From Geotrypetes seraphini (lineage: Eukaryota > Chordata > Amphibia > Gymnophiona > Dermophiidae): a DNA stretch of 64,000 bases. The stretch is from NCBI RefSeq assembly GCF_902459505.1, contig NC_047095.1, forward strand, positions 22,954,664 through 23,018,663, in the 5' to 3' direction. Every line of letters starts with the position of its first letter. Within the stretch, counting starts at the first letter, position 1. The translations under genes were made by a program, and so were the position numbers. Shown here piece after piece: positions 21,286 through 34,148 of the stretch. The notes beneath the pieces were generated by a model. The model saw only the letters and a program-made list of their open reading frames with translations, was not told the origin of the DNA and made no database searches.

Positions 21286-22349
21286 TGTCAAGTAGTCTAG
21301 GCCTCCCCACTTGACCATCTCAGAAGTTGATGGCATTTTTCCTGGAAGTACAATAGGGCATACAGTGAATATGTGCAAAGTCTTAGAGCAGTATCTCAAC
21401 TTTTTCCAAACTTAGGGGCCTTGTTATTGGGGCCACTTTTTTCATTCCATGGAAGATAGTGGAAAAAACGTCAACTTTTGATTCAGGTTGTGGAAAGGAT
21501 AGTTGTTTGACCAAACTAAAAGTCATAATTCCAGTACAACATTTTGTACTGAATCCAAATATACCACTCAGATCATTAGTGCATGCTTTGGTGTATTACT
21601 GGGAGACTACAAAATTGATGAAAACGTTTGTTGTGGAATGCACAGGCAAATATTTGACACAACATAGCTCCTGAACAGACAGCACAATAGGGCTCAGATT
21701 CTAGGAACTGGAAGAGATTAAGACCAGTTACTGCCCCCATAAACTTTTAGGCACACTGTGCTTTTCTTTATTTAAAACATTTCTAACCTGCTTAAACCTA
21801 AGCAGTTTACTTAAAAACCAACATAATCGGCATGTAACTAACACATACATAGGTAAATAGATAAACATGTCTGAAGTATTTGCAATCAAAATCATAGTTC
21901 AGTCAAGAGAATGTCCCTCCACAAATGGGCTATTTACAAGAGTATGTGAAAGCATGGATGTTATAATCTGAGTTGGCATGGCAAGCCCAACAAGCTTAGC
22001 TGTACCATGCTTTTTTTTTTAAAGATGCATTTGACAACTAGAAAATTAGATTAGGAGCATCAACTGAATTTTATTTCCTAATTTCTTTTAAGTTCACTTC
22101 TCTTCCCTCTCTCTCCCAGTGTTCTTTCCCTTACTCATCTCATTTACCATCAATAACTTGTATTTATTTCCTCTTTTTTCCCTTTCGCATTAAATGTTTT
22201 GTCAGGTCAGTCATATTTATTTGGTTTGTTTTCCCTAAAAACTTGTAATTTTTCTGTTTTGACATCGCTTAGAATTTTGAATAAGCGATTAATCAAATCC
22301 ACAATAAACTTGAGAAACTTGAGTTTCATACTTCTTGCTCATTTGCATA
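21286..22349. other. Unassigned intronic sequence with SINE/LINE tail stubs
   Basis: About 21766-21850 (CTAACCTGCTTAAACCTAAGCAG) weakly resembles the ACCGCT/AAGCGG repeat at 16608. About 22258-22330 (CATCGCTTAGAATTTTGAAT, then a TTGAGAAACTTGAG tail) looks like the 3' end of a LINE or SINE. The rest is unrecognised. Confidence 0.35.
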
Positions 22350-23138
22350 TCCCCTATAATAAAACCCTTAGCGCGCATCTCTGTGCACAGTACAGTAGAA
22401 CCGCCCAGAAGAGAAGCGGGGCCGCAGTGGAGAGAAGATGAAGGAAGTAATCGCCGAGCAGGGAATCGTCTGCTGAGGTGGCCCAAGGGTGTGAAAGTAA
22501 TAGCATTATATGCCAGGAAGGGGAGCGGCAGAGAGGGCCGGAAGAAAAATCTTGCTCCCTCAACAGAGGGGACAGGAAAGGGAAAGATGGTAAAAGGAGG
22601 AGGAGCTATGAGAGCTCCGCAGAGGCAGAAGGTGCTGGATTCGGGGGGGAGGGAGTGGGAGAAAGGAGAGATGTTGGAGTCAAGTGAGGAAAGGAGAGAG
22701 AGAGACTCAGGGATGGTGTAAGGGAGGGAGAGATGTCAGATTTAGGAGATGGATGAGAAGGACCGAGGGGCTACAAGGGGGACAGGGGAGAGATTGTAAG
22801 GGATAGGGAGAGATAGACTTCAGGGAGAATGGAAGAGGCAGGAGAGAGAGAGAGATGGCCTTGGGGAAGGACGGAGGGGACAGGAAAGGGAAAGATGGCA
22901 AAAGGGGTGAAACAGGGTCAGAGAGAGATGATAGAGGGTGTGAAAGGGGGGAAAAGGAGAGATGGAAATGGTAGGACCGCTGCTGCTTTGGGGCACTGAG
23001 GGAGGAGGGGTTGGTACGTCAGGACTGTTGCTGCTGCCTTGGGCAAGTAATGGGGGTCCAGGAGGCCAGATGGAGGGGCATGGGTGGGGCTATTCTAGCA
23101 CCTGTTACTATAACAAATGTAATGGGCTAAAACACTAG
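22350..23138 (+). mobile_element. Non-autonomous Helitron
   Basis: The element begins TCCCCTATAATAAAACCC immediately after an A and ends ACACTAG immediately before a T, which are the TC...CTRR ends and A/T insertion site of Helitrons, with no target duplication. Just upstream of CTAG lies CCTGTTACTATAACA...ATGGG, a diverged short hairpin where the 3' stem-loop is expected. The 790-bp interior is purine-rich (GGGAGAGAGAGATG words) with no Rep/helicase coding sequence, so the frames inside it are low-complexity artefacts. Confidence 0.6.
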
Positions 23139-23503
23139 TTACACAATAATATGCTAAAGAAGCCCTTTTGTACCACTGCATGTATAAGCATGTAAATAAT
23201 GACTTAACTTCTGACCAAAGCACGGCCTGGTCAAATATGAAACAGAATGGGTTTTGTAGCAAAAAAATATGCTCTTTCAAGTGATATAAAAAAAAAAAAA
23301 ATTGGATGATGTACAGTTGAGATATTTACACTCAAATAGGCCAAAATGTTTATAAAACACTAAAATCATTTCTTTGTATAATTATATCTTTTGCTTCCAA
23401 TTGGCTGCAAAGCCTTTTAATGCAAATCCTTTGTCCATGTTATGTGCCATGACTGCTGGTACAGTTATGACTTGAATCGAAATACAAGTAAAGTAGGCAT
23501 TAA

Positions 23504-23632
23504 CACCCTCCTTTACAAAGCTGCGCTACTGTTTTTACCACTGGCCGCCGTGGTAATAGTTCCAATGCTCATAGAATTCCTACTGCTGTGGCTGGCGCTA
23601 AAAACGTTAGCATGGTGTTGTAAAGGAGGGGG
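23504..23632. mobile_element. PIF/Harbinger-like foldback MITE (copy c), TSD TAA
   Basis: It starts CACCCTCCTTTACAAAGCTG and ends GTTGTAAAGGAGGGGG, with TAA at 23501-23503 and 23633-23635. The interior hairpin (CACTGGCCGCCGTGGTAATA against CTGTGGCTGGCGCTAAAAAC) is that of copies a and e. Confidence 0.85.
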
Positions 23633-23635
23633 TAA

Positions 23636-24689
23636 ATTTCTTTTATAACATTTTTTGCCTACTTTGTTGGTTCATAAAAGGGGAGGTAAACTAATGTTAC
23701 ATTCCAAACATTGCACATGAAGTTAATGCCAGGGGTTGTATTAATCCGCAAAATTTCAGTTCCCTTGGAAGCTTTGTTGGGCTGTGGTGGCTGGACAAAG
23801 TTGGAGCACAGTACTAGGCCTCAAACCAATAGAGATCCAGCTGAAGAATTTCACATGGTTTCATTTGAGGCTATAGGTAACATCCACACAAAATTTTATT
23901 CAATTTGGAGGTTGAGTGGGAATGATTTTCAATATTGGACCACTTGACATGGAATGACCCAATGAGAATCTATGGAATTTGTCTTCCTTGTTTTATTTGG
24001 CAACCTTATATTCTGCCATATTTTTACACGCACTCAAGTTGAGTGCTTGCTTAGGTGCCCAGAATACAGAAGAAATCTTATATATAAGTGGAGGAAGTGC
24101 TGTGCACATCAATAAATTGTTCTAAATATATGGAGTTTAGTTTCTAGAAATCTTGTTTGTACATATTCCTTGCCTGTGGGTGGTAAGACTGTCACAGAAT
24201 AATTGCACAAATTCTATACCTTTATAATCAAATAGTTTGTCACTGGAGTGATAAGAGAGCAGTAATTCCATAAGTAGCACTTGCTCTCCCATTGTGAATT
24301 GCATGTAGATGGAAAAAATGATTTCCAAAATGTGTAAAACATCCTTTTTCAGAAAGTGTGATAATGTTTTTTATATACAGACATAAAATATCCCCAAATG
24401 AATTTACTGTACATAAATGTTTAATTTTATTGATGAATCTGTATACACACCTCCTATGAATGGGTGCATTAGTTTACATAGTGGGCAGGTCAGGGTCCCA
24501 TGGATGGCAGTTTTCCCCTTGAGGTTTGATTATAAATACCGTTTAAATTTTTGGTGTGTTGTGTCATTATGTAACAAGCAGCATTCTAATGAGCAAATCA
24601 GTTGCTCATTGAGTGGAATGTTTTGGAGTCTGTGAATTCTCTAGATTGTGGTGAGTCATATTGTTAGAGATCTGCATTTTGGTGAAAAC
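23636..24689. other. Unassigned intronic sequence
   Basis: No coding exon with splice sites and no named repeat is seen. About 23740-23960, ending ACTTGACATGGAATGACCC, has the look of an old repeat fragment, but it has no second copy in the window. Confidence 0.3.
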
Positions 24690-26590
24690 TGAGTCCTGAC
24701 AGCATATGAATCAGGTCTCTTCCTGTACTAAACACTAGGGTTTTGCATCTGAACCTGCAAGTTCCTTGCAGCATGCTGTCAATCATCATTAGAACTCTGC
24801 TTCCTTCCTAGGGAGATGCTCTTGCCCCTTCAGATTTTTTTCTGCAAGCAAATTGCTCAGAAGTGTTTCTGCTGTGCTCTGCAGTTTTATTATTTTTGGA
24901 TATTTTTTCTAAGTGTTTGGTCAGAGGCTTGATGCCCAGAGTTCTCACTTGTTGGGACCTCTGCCTGGGAGAAGACACAGACTCATGTTGCGGAAGTCTG
25001 GTGCTAGAAGGATCAGTCCTCTGAGACACCTAGCTAGCCAGCCTACTTTTGTATTTTTTGAGCTCAGGGGCTGTCCCCTGCATACCTGCTCGCATACCTG
25101 ATTTATCAGGAGCTTGAGTGCAGGTTGTTTGTCTCCTTCCCGGCTTGTTTGGGATTAATAGTGAGCCTGCTGCATTGTCCTCCCCCTTCGTGGCACGCAG
25201 TTTTCAAGGGGTTGAGGTTCAGTCCAACCTTGGTCCAATTGGCATCCCGAAGACCAAGTTTGAGTGGTGAACCTGTGAGGCAGAGTTCTTCTCCATTTAT
25301 CCCAGCTACATTCCTGAGCTGAAGCAGGCAGGCAGGCACAGCGAATAAGTCTATTGTAGCCTTTGGGGAAAATCATATGTGTGTGGGGGTCTCCAAATTT
25401 TGAAGGTTTCTGCAGCCAGAGCCAAGGCCCCCACCACTAAAATCCATTTTTCTGCATTTTTTTGTACTTCAGGGAAATCCCCAAGGGCCATTTTTGGTGC
25501 GATTTTACATGCAGCGGCATCTTGGATTTTACATTATCTTTTTTTTTTTAAATTTTTTACACAAAGCCTCCATCTGCCTCAAAACCCTTCAATTTTACTT
25601 AATATTGACAGAGATGGACCCCTCAGGCTTTCCAACCCCTATATCATGCCAAGTATGTGCTTGATGGCCAGCCAAGGAGTATCCATGTCCCATATGTGAA
25701 GGAGCGTGCAGGGTAGGGGTAGGAGCTTTGGGCTTAGCCTCCTCCAAGTTCATCAGGGCTGGGGATCCACAAGAGGCATGTTCCTAAGAGAAGAGACTCT
25801 TTCCAGAGCCCTCTGGAAGGTGCACTGGCCAAGCGCAGACGTGCGGTGACCGCGGAGCCCAGGAAGATTGGCAGGGGCACTAACAAGGTCCTAGAGACCC
25901 CCCGGTACAAGACTTCACCTCAGATTTTGTGAGCCCTAAATGGAGCCTATGCCAGTACAATAGGTGAGACATTCTAGACGGGTTATTTCCCCATAGCGGT
26001 TTTCTGCTGAAGAAGGAATCCACTCTGGATTTTTCACTCTGCCTCTGCTGTACTTCACTGGGTTCTCTAGCTCCATCTACAGTTCTTTCCCTCTGCACGC
26101 ATGCCTGAAGGAGTGTTTGTTCTACTTTCCCCATTTTATTATTTTTATTCGGTGTAATTTCATCCCTTTTTTGGGGAATTTTGGTGCTTGGAGTGATTTT
26201 AAATCTTTGTCTGCTTGAGAATACACAGACTTCGGTCTGTGCTGACAGGCCGATCCCACAGGATACGTGTTAGTGAGCCTGCATAGTTTTCTCTGGAACT
26301 TGGAGCTGTCCCTGATGTAGTCTCACCTACTGTTAAGCAGGGGTCCCTCCTTTCAGTAATGTCTGTCATTGTAGTGCACTGCTACATGATTGCTTTTGTA
26401 CAAACTGAGGGGACAGGAGCATCTTCCTGGGAAGGAGACAGTTCAAAAGATGACTGACAGCATTGTGCAAGCAACTTGCGGGTTTAGATGCAAATCCTAG
26501 CTTTTAGGACCACGAGTCATGTGTACAAGAAAGAAGATTTATTGAAGTAAGAACCTAATCTTTCTTTCACATCTTCTCTTGTTGAAGAAA
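24690..26590 (+). mobile_element. DIRS-type retrotransposon fossil, ends and gag-like part only
   Basis: The left part reads like the 5' region and the start of the gag-like frame of the DIRS copies at 52553 and 46765. The right end (ACAAGAAAGAAGATTTATTG, AAGTAAGAACCTAATCTTTC) is the terminal sequence found inverted near 55660-55690. Reverse transcriptase and recombinase are missing. It is an old, badly broken relic with many breaks and approximate ends. Confidence 0.55.
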
Positions 26591-27177
26591 TTTTTTTATT
26601 TTGGGACCCTCTTACTAAAGAGTGATAAAGTTTTTTTTAATTTATAATTTTCAATATACATATCAAGTTTAAGTGTGATAAAGTTTTATAATTACTGCAT
26701 CTACCATACAGATGCTTCAGAGAAAACAAACCTTTCTTGTTTATGTTTTAAGTACATTGACAACATAGATAATTTCACTGTTTCGGATGCATGACGAGAA
26801 AGAGAGATGAGTTGAAAATGATCCCAAGGAGATGGGTAGACTGTCAATATTATCCATGGGGCATAGAAAATGGGTTTGGTAGGAAAGATAATCTCTCTCA
26901 CGTTTAAGGTGATAGTGTCAGACAAATTTGAGATTTGGAGTGGGGTTACTAGAGAGTGCAGTGCTACATGACAGTGCACTACACATTAAATTTTACTAAA
27001 GTATAGTAAGTTTTTACCACATGAATTTGCATGTGGTTTTGTTAAGAGCTATTGTTGAAGGCATGAATTATGTCATAAATTTGAAGAAAAGTACGGACGG
27101 ATATAACACCTACTTTTTTTCCAATACAATTCAGATTCAAACTCTGTAATCTGTGTTTCTAACAAAAATAATCATTA
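26591..27177. other. Unassigned intronic sequence
   Basis: AT-rich, with two CTTACTAAAG/ACTAAAGTATAG words that may belong to an old Harbinger-type element. Nothing firmer is seen. Confidence 0.25.
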
Positions 27178-28305
27178 CCCCAGGACAAGCAGGCAACATA
27201 TTCTCACATATGGGTGACATCCACAGAACCCCGATGCGGATAGCTGCAAAAGCATTTTGCTTGAAGAACTTTAGAAAGTTTTCGACTGACTGCACCTCAC
27301 ATGTGCGAGTCCTTCCCGCCCGATGCGCCTCCTCAGTTCTCATTTTTCTGTGGAGCCATGATGTCCTACTTTGAACATTCTGCATTGTTTTTCAGTACCT
27401 TCTTGCCACGGAATTCTTTCCCATCAGGATCGTCTCAATTTTTCTTCTATTCTTTCTCTTAAAATAAGAAAAAAAAAAAGAATCTTTCTTTTTTTTTTTT
27501 GGGGCCGTTCTCAACAGAGGGGCCTTGTCCTCCACCTTAGCCTTTGGACTTTGATTTGGCTGAGGAGGTGTTTCTGTCCATGTCCCGCCTGTTAACCGGC
27601 TTCAGAAAATGTAGCAGGTGTCAGCACACGATTTCTCTCACGGACCCCCACAAGTAATGTATCCAGTGTCTGGGCCCAGACCACCATGTGGAGTCGTGTT
27701 CACGCTGTGCCACGCTACAAAAACAGTCCATCAAAAACCGTTTTCTACAACAAAAGCAGATCTTTTGTGTCATGGATGCTGTTTCGGTATCTCTGACACT
27801 GATGAAACCATCGACATCCAAGGCATCGCCATCGCCATCGCCAGAGGTACCAGTGTCCAAGTCGGTGTCGCCATCCCAGTCAGGTAAGCCAGCCAAGAAG
27901 CCACCAGCTTCCCAGACAGGGTCTCAGGCCATAAAGGTACAGAGTCCATTCGTACCGGCCAAGCAAAGACCTCTGATGCGGCTTGCTTCCCAATCTAAAG
28001 ATGCATATTCCTCGATGTCTTCCTCTCCAGAGTGAGCCATGGCATCCACCTTCCAGGTATTGGTGCAGGCTTTTAAAGAAAAGCTTGATGCTCTCTTTCA
28101 GTTAGAGTTTGGGAACATGTTCTTGATGCTCACTGCCATATCGGCTCCTCCGGTACCGATCAAGCCTGAGCATCGTTCCATGCCAACTGAAGGTAGCAGG
28201 GTTGCCACATCACAGTGTTCTTCCCAGAAATTTTTTCCGGCCGGGTGGCATGAAAAAGTAGCCGGGTGGGGCGGGACGGGGAAATTTGGTGGTGGGGAAA
28301 ATTAA

Positions 28306-28476
28306 GGGCTCCTTTTACTAAGCTGCAATAGCGTTTTTAGCGCGTGCAGAATTGCCGTGCTACATGGCTAGAACTAATGCCAGCTCAGTGCTGGCATTAG
28401 TGTCTAGCACGTTTGGCAATTCTGTGCGAGCTAAGCGTGTGGTAAAACCGCTAGCGCAGCTTAGTAAAAGGAGCCC
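28306..28476. mobile_element. PIF/Harbinger-like foldback MITE (copy d), TSD TAA
   Basis: The ends GGGCTCCTTTTACTAAGCTG and CAGCTTAGTAAAAGGAGCCC are perfect inverted repeats flanked by TAA (28303-28305 and 28477-28479). The interior forms one hairpin around ATGCCAGCTCAGTGCTGGCAT. This is the most regular copy in the window. Confidence 0.92.
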
Positions 28477-28937
28477 TAAATGTGTACTGTTTGTATTAGT
28501 TAGTTATTATTAGTTATTTTCCAATGCTCAATATGGCAGCCTTTCTTAAGGTTTGACACTTGTTCCATAATTTTCTATTAAATTTAAGAAGTATCCAAGT
28601 CTAGAATTGAATAATTAGATATTTACCCTCTTTCAAATGGTATAGAGCAGCGTCTCTCAAACTTTTTTAACTCCGGCACACTAAACGGAGCAAATGTTTT
28701 TTGTGGCACACTAAATGCATCAAATAGTTTTCATGGCTGGAAAAAAATTCTGGGGAGAACACTGTTGCTGTTAGTTTTCAAGGTCCAATCACGTCAAAGA
28801 CTGATGCTTATCTGGGCAGTTGTATAATAAAAAGAATGGATAAGATAACATGAGAAGTGAAATTGTCATGAATCAGAGGGATACATACCTTGTAGGACCT
28901 AAAAGCAGGCTTGTGGATTAGATATAAACTATGAAGG

Positions 28938-30293
28938 CAGTGGTGTACCTAGCATATGTGACACCCGAGGCCCATCATTTTTTTTACACCCCCCCATCTG
29001 TATGAAAAACATGATTTTTAGTAACAATCCACACATCACACAAGAGTGTATCTAGGAAAAGGCAGCATCTTACATACTGCAGTGAGCAGTACAACATCAA
29101 TACACCCATTGTAAAACTAAACAAGCCATACTAGTACAGATCAATCCTACACAGTCAATCCTAACTGAAAACCATGTCTTTTGAACACACAGAACACAGA
29201 AAACACCTTCGCCTAGTATGGAATATGTAATCACAAACTAACCCCTCTCCCTTTTACAAAACTATAATGTGGTTTTTAGCCATGGTGGTAACAGCTCAGA
29301 CTCTCATAGAATTCTGAGCAATTACCACCATGGCTGGTGCTAAAAAAAACCCTCTACAGTTTTGTAAAAGGGGGGATAAAATAGAAAAAGTAGACAAAGG
29401 TTAAATTGAACCACCAAGGGGACTCTGTATACAATGCAACACCACAGAAACAGCGATGCATCTCCCCTAAAGTAAAAAATAAATAGAATTTTTTTCTACA
29501 TTGTCTTCTCTGGTTTCTGCTTTCCTCATAGTCTTGTCACTCTCTTCCTTTCATCCACTGTCTACCCTCTCTCTGCCCCTTCTATATGACATCTCTCCTT
29601 GTATTCCCCTTCCATCTCTCCCTTCACCCCTTATTATTCTGGCATCCATCTTCTTCCCTTCCCTCCTCCAATGGTCCGGCATCTCTCTCCTCTTCTTCCC
29701 TTCCCTCTCCCACACCCACATGGTCTGGCATTTCACTCTCTCTTCTCCCTTCTCCCCACTTCCATCAGCATCTGCCCCCTTTCTTTCCCTCCAACCCAAT
29801 TCCATCCAGTATCCTTCCCCCTTATGTCTCTCTCTCCTTTCCCTGCACACCAATTCCATCAGCATCTGCCCCTTTCTCTCCCTCCACCACCATTCCATAC
29901 CACCCTGACCCCCTTTTTCTCCCTCTACCACCCTTCTATGCTCCTCTCTCCCTCCAAACCAGCAAGGTCCCATGATGACTGCTTCTGTTGCCTCTGGAAG
30001 ATGTAAGTGATGTTGGAGGGGGTGGGCCGGCAGACGCAGGGAGTTGTGGCCAGATTCCGCAATGACTGCAGCTGCCAGTCCACTCCTTCCGACGCCACTT
30101 ACGTCTACCGGAGGCAGAGGCGGCAAATGCAGTCATCGCAGGATCTTCCTACACTTCAGTGTGGCTGCCGAGCTTCGGAATAAGTACGGCAGCCGCACTG
30201 AGGTGCAGGTGCCATTTAGAGCAGCTCGGAAGGTTCTGGATCCAGCCGGCTGTGTACCCCCCTAAGGCCTGCACCCGGGGCTGTCTGCCACTG
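28938..30293. mobile_element. hAT-like element, TSD TATGAAGG/TATGAGGG
   Basis: It starts CAGTGGTGTACCTAGC and ends GGGGCTGTCTGCCACTG. The 8-bp flanks TATGAAGG (28930-28937) and TATGAGGG (30294-30301) differ at one base. The interior has a pyrimidine-rich tract with CCCTTCC and CATCAGCATCTGCCCC repeats (29560-29980), which produces long meaningless frames, and a Harbinger MITE at 29242-29376. No transposase remains. Confidence 0.8.
29242..29376. mobile_element. PIF/Harbinger-like foldback MITE (copy e), TSD TAA
   Basis: The arms CCTCTCCCTTTTACAAAACT and AGTTTTGTAAAAGGGGG are flanked by TAA (29239-29241 and 29377-29379). The inner stem AGCCATGGTGGTAA pairs with TTACCACCATGGCT. It is nested in the hAT at 28938. 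Confidence 0.85.
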
Positions 30294-30351
30294 TATGAGG
30301 GGACAAAAAATAATAAAAAGAATGGATAACTTGACCGATTTAGACATGTCA

Positions 30352-32307
30352 TAGAACCAAAAAGTGCACAAAGAACACCAAAAGGAGTGTCACCGAGTGG
30401 TTAGAAAAGCAAAAAAAGAATACGAAGAGAGACTGGCAGAGGAAACAACAAACTTCAAGTCGTTCTTCAGATACCTCAAGGGGAAGCAACCGGCGAGAGA
30501 AGAAGTGGGACCATTGGACGATGGAGACAGAAAGGGAGTAGTAAAAGAAGAGAAAGAGATAGCTGACAGGTTAAATGAGTTCTTCATGTCAGTCTTCACG
30601 ATGGAGAATATAACCAACATTCCGGAACCCGAGGAGATCGTAATAGGAGACCAAGACGATAAGCTGGTAGATTTAGAGGTGAGCCAAGAGGATGTACTCA
30701 AGCAGATTGACAGACTAAAGAGCGACAAATTGCCAGGTCCGGACGGCATTCACCCAAGGGTACTCAAGGAACTAAAAGACGAAATAGCGGAGCCACTTCG
30801 ACAGATATGCAACCTATCCTTAAAAACCGGAGAGATCCCTGAGGATTGGAAAATAGCAAATGTCACGCCCATCTTCAAGAAGGGCGCAAGGGGGGACCCG
30901 GGAAACTACAGGCCGGTGAGCCTGACCTCAGTCCCGGGAAAGATGATGGAGGCACTGATTAAAGACAGCATCTGTGAGCACATCGAAAAAAATGAGCAGC
31001 TAAAACCGAGTCAACATTGCTTCTGTAAGGGTAGGTCATGCCTCACAAACTTATTGTACTTCTTTGAGGGAGTGAACAGCCAGGTGGATAAAGGGGAATC
31101 TATAGACATCATTTACCTTGACTTCCAAAAAGCCTTCGACAAGGTGCCACACGAGAGACTGCTTAAAAAGATATGGAACCACGGGGTACAAGGGGAGGTC
31201 CATCGATGGATCAAAAACTGGCTGGCAAACAGGAAGCAGAGGGTTGGCGTGAAGGGCCACTACTCAGACTGGAAAAGGGTCACGAGCGGAGTTCCGCAGG
31301 GGTCGGTGCTGGGACCACTCCTGTTCAATATCTACATAAACGACCTAGAGGCGGGAACCAAGTGTGAAGTCATTAAATTTGCAGATGACACCAAACTATA
31401 CAGCAGGGCTCAAACCAGGGAAGACTGCGAAGATCTCCAAAAGGATCTAACGCAGCTGGAAAAGTGGGCCGAAAAATGGCAGATGAGCTTCAACGTGGGG
31501 AAATGCAAGGTCATGCACATGGGGAAAAAGAACCCGATGTTCACATACAAAATGGGGGGAACACCACTAGGGGTCAGTAACCTGGAGAGAGACCTGGGAG
31601 TGATGGTAGACGCATCACTGAAGGCATCGGCGCAATGCGCCACAGCCTCTAGGAAAGCAAACAGAATGTTGGGTATCATTAAGAAGGGTATTACGACCAG
31701 GACGAAGGAAGTCATCATGCCGCTGTATCGTGCAATGGTACGGCCGCATCTGGAGTACTGTGTCCAGTACTGGTCGCCGTACCTCAAGAAAGACATGGCG
31801 GTACTTGAGGGAGTACAAAGAAGAGCAACTAAACTGATAAAGGGAATGGAAAATCTCCCATATACCGACAGATTGAAGCAGTTGGGACTTTTCTCCCTGG
31901 AGAAACGAAGACTTAGAGGAGACATGATAGAAACCTTCAAGATCCTGAAGGGCATAGAAAAAGTAGACAGGGACAGATTTTTCAAATTAAGGGGCACCAC
32001 GAGCACAAGGGGGCACTCGGAGAAATTGAAAGGGGACAGGTTTAGAACAAACGCTAGGAAGTTCTTTTTCACTCAGAGGGTGGTGGATACATGGAACGCG
32101 CTTCCAGAGGCTGTTGTAGACAAGAAAACATTAAATGGTTTCAAAGAAGGTTTGGATAGATTCCTAGAAGAAAAAGGGATTGAGGGGTATAGATAGGTAT
32201 AGACCATTGCTCAGGCAATGAGCCTGATGGGCCGCCGCGGGAGCGGACCGCTGGGCAGGATGGACCTATGGTCTGCCTCAGCGGAGGCAACTTCTTATGT
32301 TCTTATA
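30352..32307 (+). mobile_element. CR1 LINE with a 610-codon open RT frame, 5'-truncated
   Basis: A frame open from 30364 to 32196 covers the linker (EHQKECHRVVRKAKKEYEER) and the whole reverse transcriptase: LPGPDGIHP near residue 123, NYRPVSL near 181, YLDFQKAFDKVPH near 251, SGVPQGSVLGPLLF near 308 and the catalytic FADD at 339-342. It continues with the CR1 tail to GIEGYR. The first residue is not ATG-encoded: the element is truncated here and lacks ORF1 and the endonuclease. The 3' UTR has CCATTGCTCAGGCAATGAGC and ends CTTATGTTCTTATAA. No stop or frameshift over 1.8 kb means a recent insertion. It interrupts the composite block, and the target may be an ATGTCATA word seen near both ends. 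Confidence 0.95.
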
Positions 32308-32927
32308 ACCACAAAAATATGTCATAAAATGTAATTCTAAACTCAAAAGACTCCAGACGAAAAGCAGACTATAGAAAGGAAACCAGAAAAGACCGGATAG
32401 ATGAAAAGTGAAACCTGGGAAAGATCTAAATTATTGTTCAAATGAGCTTCTATTAAAACCAAAGAATAAAACCACAGCACTCGGGAAAGTAAAAAAGGGA
32501 GAGTAAAATGGACTTAACGAAAAGGTCTCTACACTGATGAGATAAACTCGTACGTAGAATAAATGTGAACACGCGATAGTGGGGCTATGATATTTGATCT
32601 ATTGAAAGAGGCGCTAAAACAGTGTCGGCAGTGGATTGAATGCACACTGATAGGGGAGGGACATCGGGCTGTTAAAAAAGGCTGCTTTAATAAATAAATG
32701 AAAATACTGTTGAAAAACTAAATAAAAAACCAAAACCATGATAAAATGCCGAACCTGACTGCAAGTGGTAGTGAAAGTAGCATAAGGCACCCGTAGTACT
32801 GTTAGTGCCAGAGCTGCTTAGAATAAAGAACCGTGCTGTACATGAGGAGAAAAAAAGAAAGAATGAGGTGATAAGATGTAAAGTGCTGGCCCTTCCCTGC
32901 ACCACTTGATAAAACTAAGGAGCGATG
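32308..32927. other. Unassigned sequence inside the composite block
   Basis: A-rich sequence follows the CR1 3' end and precedes the next hAT. No coding frame is seen, and no second copy in the window was recognised. Confidence 0.3.
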
Positions 32928-33143
32928 TTCTAGAGCAGGGGTGCCCACACTTTTTGGGCTTGCGAGCTGCTTTTAAAATGACCAAGTCAAAATGATCTAC
33001 CAACAATAAAATTTTTAAAAAACACAAAGCACACTGTACGCATAGAAAATGTTAATTATCATTCCTATTCCAGGGTTTTTCAAAGAGGTCAAAGCAGATG
33101 ACTCTATGCACTATCACCTCAGTAACAACCATACAAAAATAGA

Positions 33144-33274
33144 CCCCTCCCTTTTTACTAAACCACGATAGCAGTTTTTAGCGCAGGGAGCTGCGCTGAA
33201 TGCCTAGCGCTGCTCTTGACGCTCATAGGCTCCCTGTGCTAAAAACCTCTATTGCAGTTTAGTAAAAGGGGACC
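33144..33274. mobile_element. PIF/Harbinger-like foldback MITE (copy f), inside a hAT
   Basis: The arms CCTCCCTTTTTACTAAACCA and GTTTAGTAAAAGGGGACC enclose the stem GCGCAGGGAGC/GGCTCCCTGTGC. The same insertion at the same place exists in the hAT at 56580 (copy g), so it was in their common ancestor. Confidence 0.85.
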
Positions 33275-33795
33275 TTAGTATAAAATATAGACAGCAGATA
33301 TAAATTCAGACACATTTTGATCACTAAATTTAAAATAAAATCATTTTTCCTACCTTGTCAGGTGATTTCATGAGTCTCTGGTTGCACTTTCTTCTTCTGA
33401 CTGTGCATCCAATCTTTCTTCCCTTCTTTTAGCCTGTATGCTTCCTCTCCTCCAGACCTCATTCCCTCCCCCAACTTTTCCTTCCTCTCTCCCTGCCCTT
33501 TCTTTCTCTCTGTCTCCCTTTCTTTTCTTTTTTTTTCTGTTTCTCTTCTTTCCTTCTGTCTCCCTGCCTGCCCTTTTTCTTTCTTTCTCCCTGCCCTCCC
33601 CCAAGCCACTGCCATCGGGGACCAGGACCAAACCACCACCAATAACAGGCCCCAAACCGCCATCAATAACAGGCCCGAAAGCCGACCCCACCCCAAGCTC
33701 TCCCTGCTTCGGTCGACCAGCATTCCTCTCCTCGACGTCAATTCTGCCATCGGGGCGAGGAAGGCTGATTGGCCCAAGATCGCGATCGACCTATT

Positions 33796-34148
33796 GGGGG
33801 AAATGCTGCCGGGTCCTGCCTTCGCGGAAACAGAAAGTAGGCAGGACCCGGCAGCAAGAAGAGCAAATGCTTCACTAACCTGCCTCCCGCCTTAGCCCGT
33901 AGCGAACGCTTGCTTCAGGGCTCTCAACATGTGCGTGCCGGCTTCCTTTCTCCACCCCCCCCCGGACATAACTTCCGGTTTCGGAGGGAAGAGAAGGGAA
34001 GCCGGCACGCACATGTTGAGAGCCCTGAAGCAAGCGTTCGCTACGGGCTAAGGCGGGAGACAGGTTAGTGAAGCATTTGCTCTTCTTGCTGTCGGGTCCT
34101 ACCTACTTTCTGTTTCCGCGAAGGCAGGACCCGACAGCATTTCCCCCA
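33796..34148. repeat. Long palindrome within the hAT
   Basis: The left arm (about 33796-33950) and right arm (about 33975-34148) are near-perfect reverse complements, including AGCGAACGCTTGCTTCAGGG and CCCTGAAGCAAGCGTTCGCT. A loop of some 25 bp with CGGACATAACTTCCGG separates them. In the 56580 copy the right arm is cut short. Confidence 0.85.

Noticed and set aside
29501-30126. Overlapping frames of 129-191 codons rich in Ser/Pro/Leu or Arg/Glu/Gly
   Set aside because: They are frames through a pyrimidine-rich repetitive tract inside a hAT element.
33358-33878. Frames of 107-146 codons, repeated at 56908-57460
   Set aside because: The same low-complexity tract occurs in two copies of a hAT; the repetition reflects the element, not a gene family.
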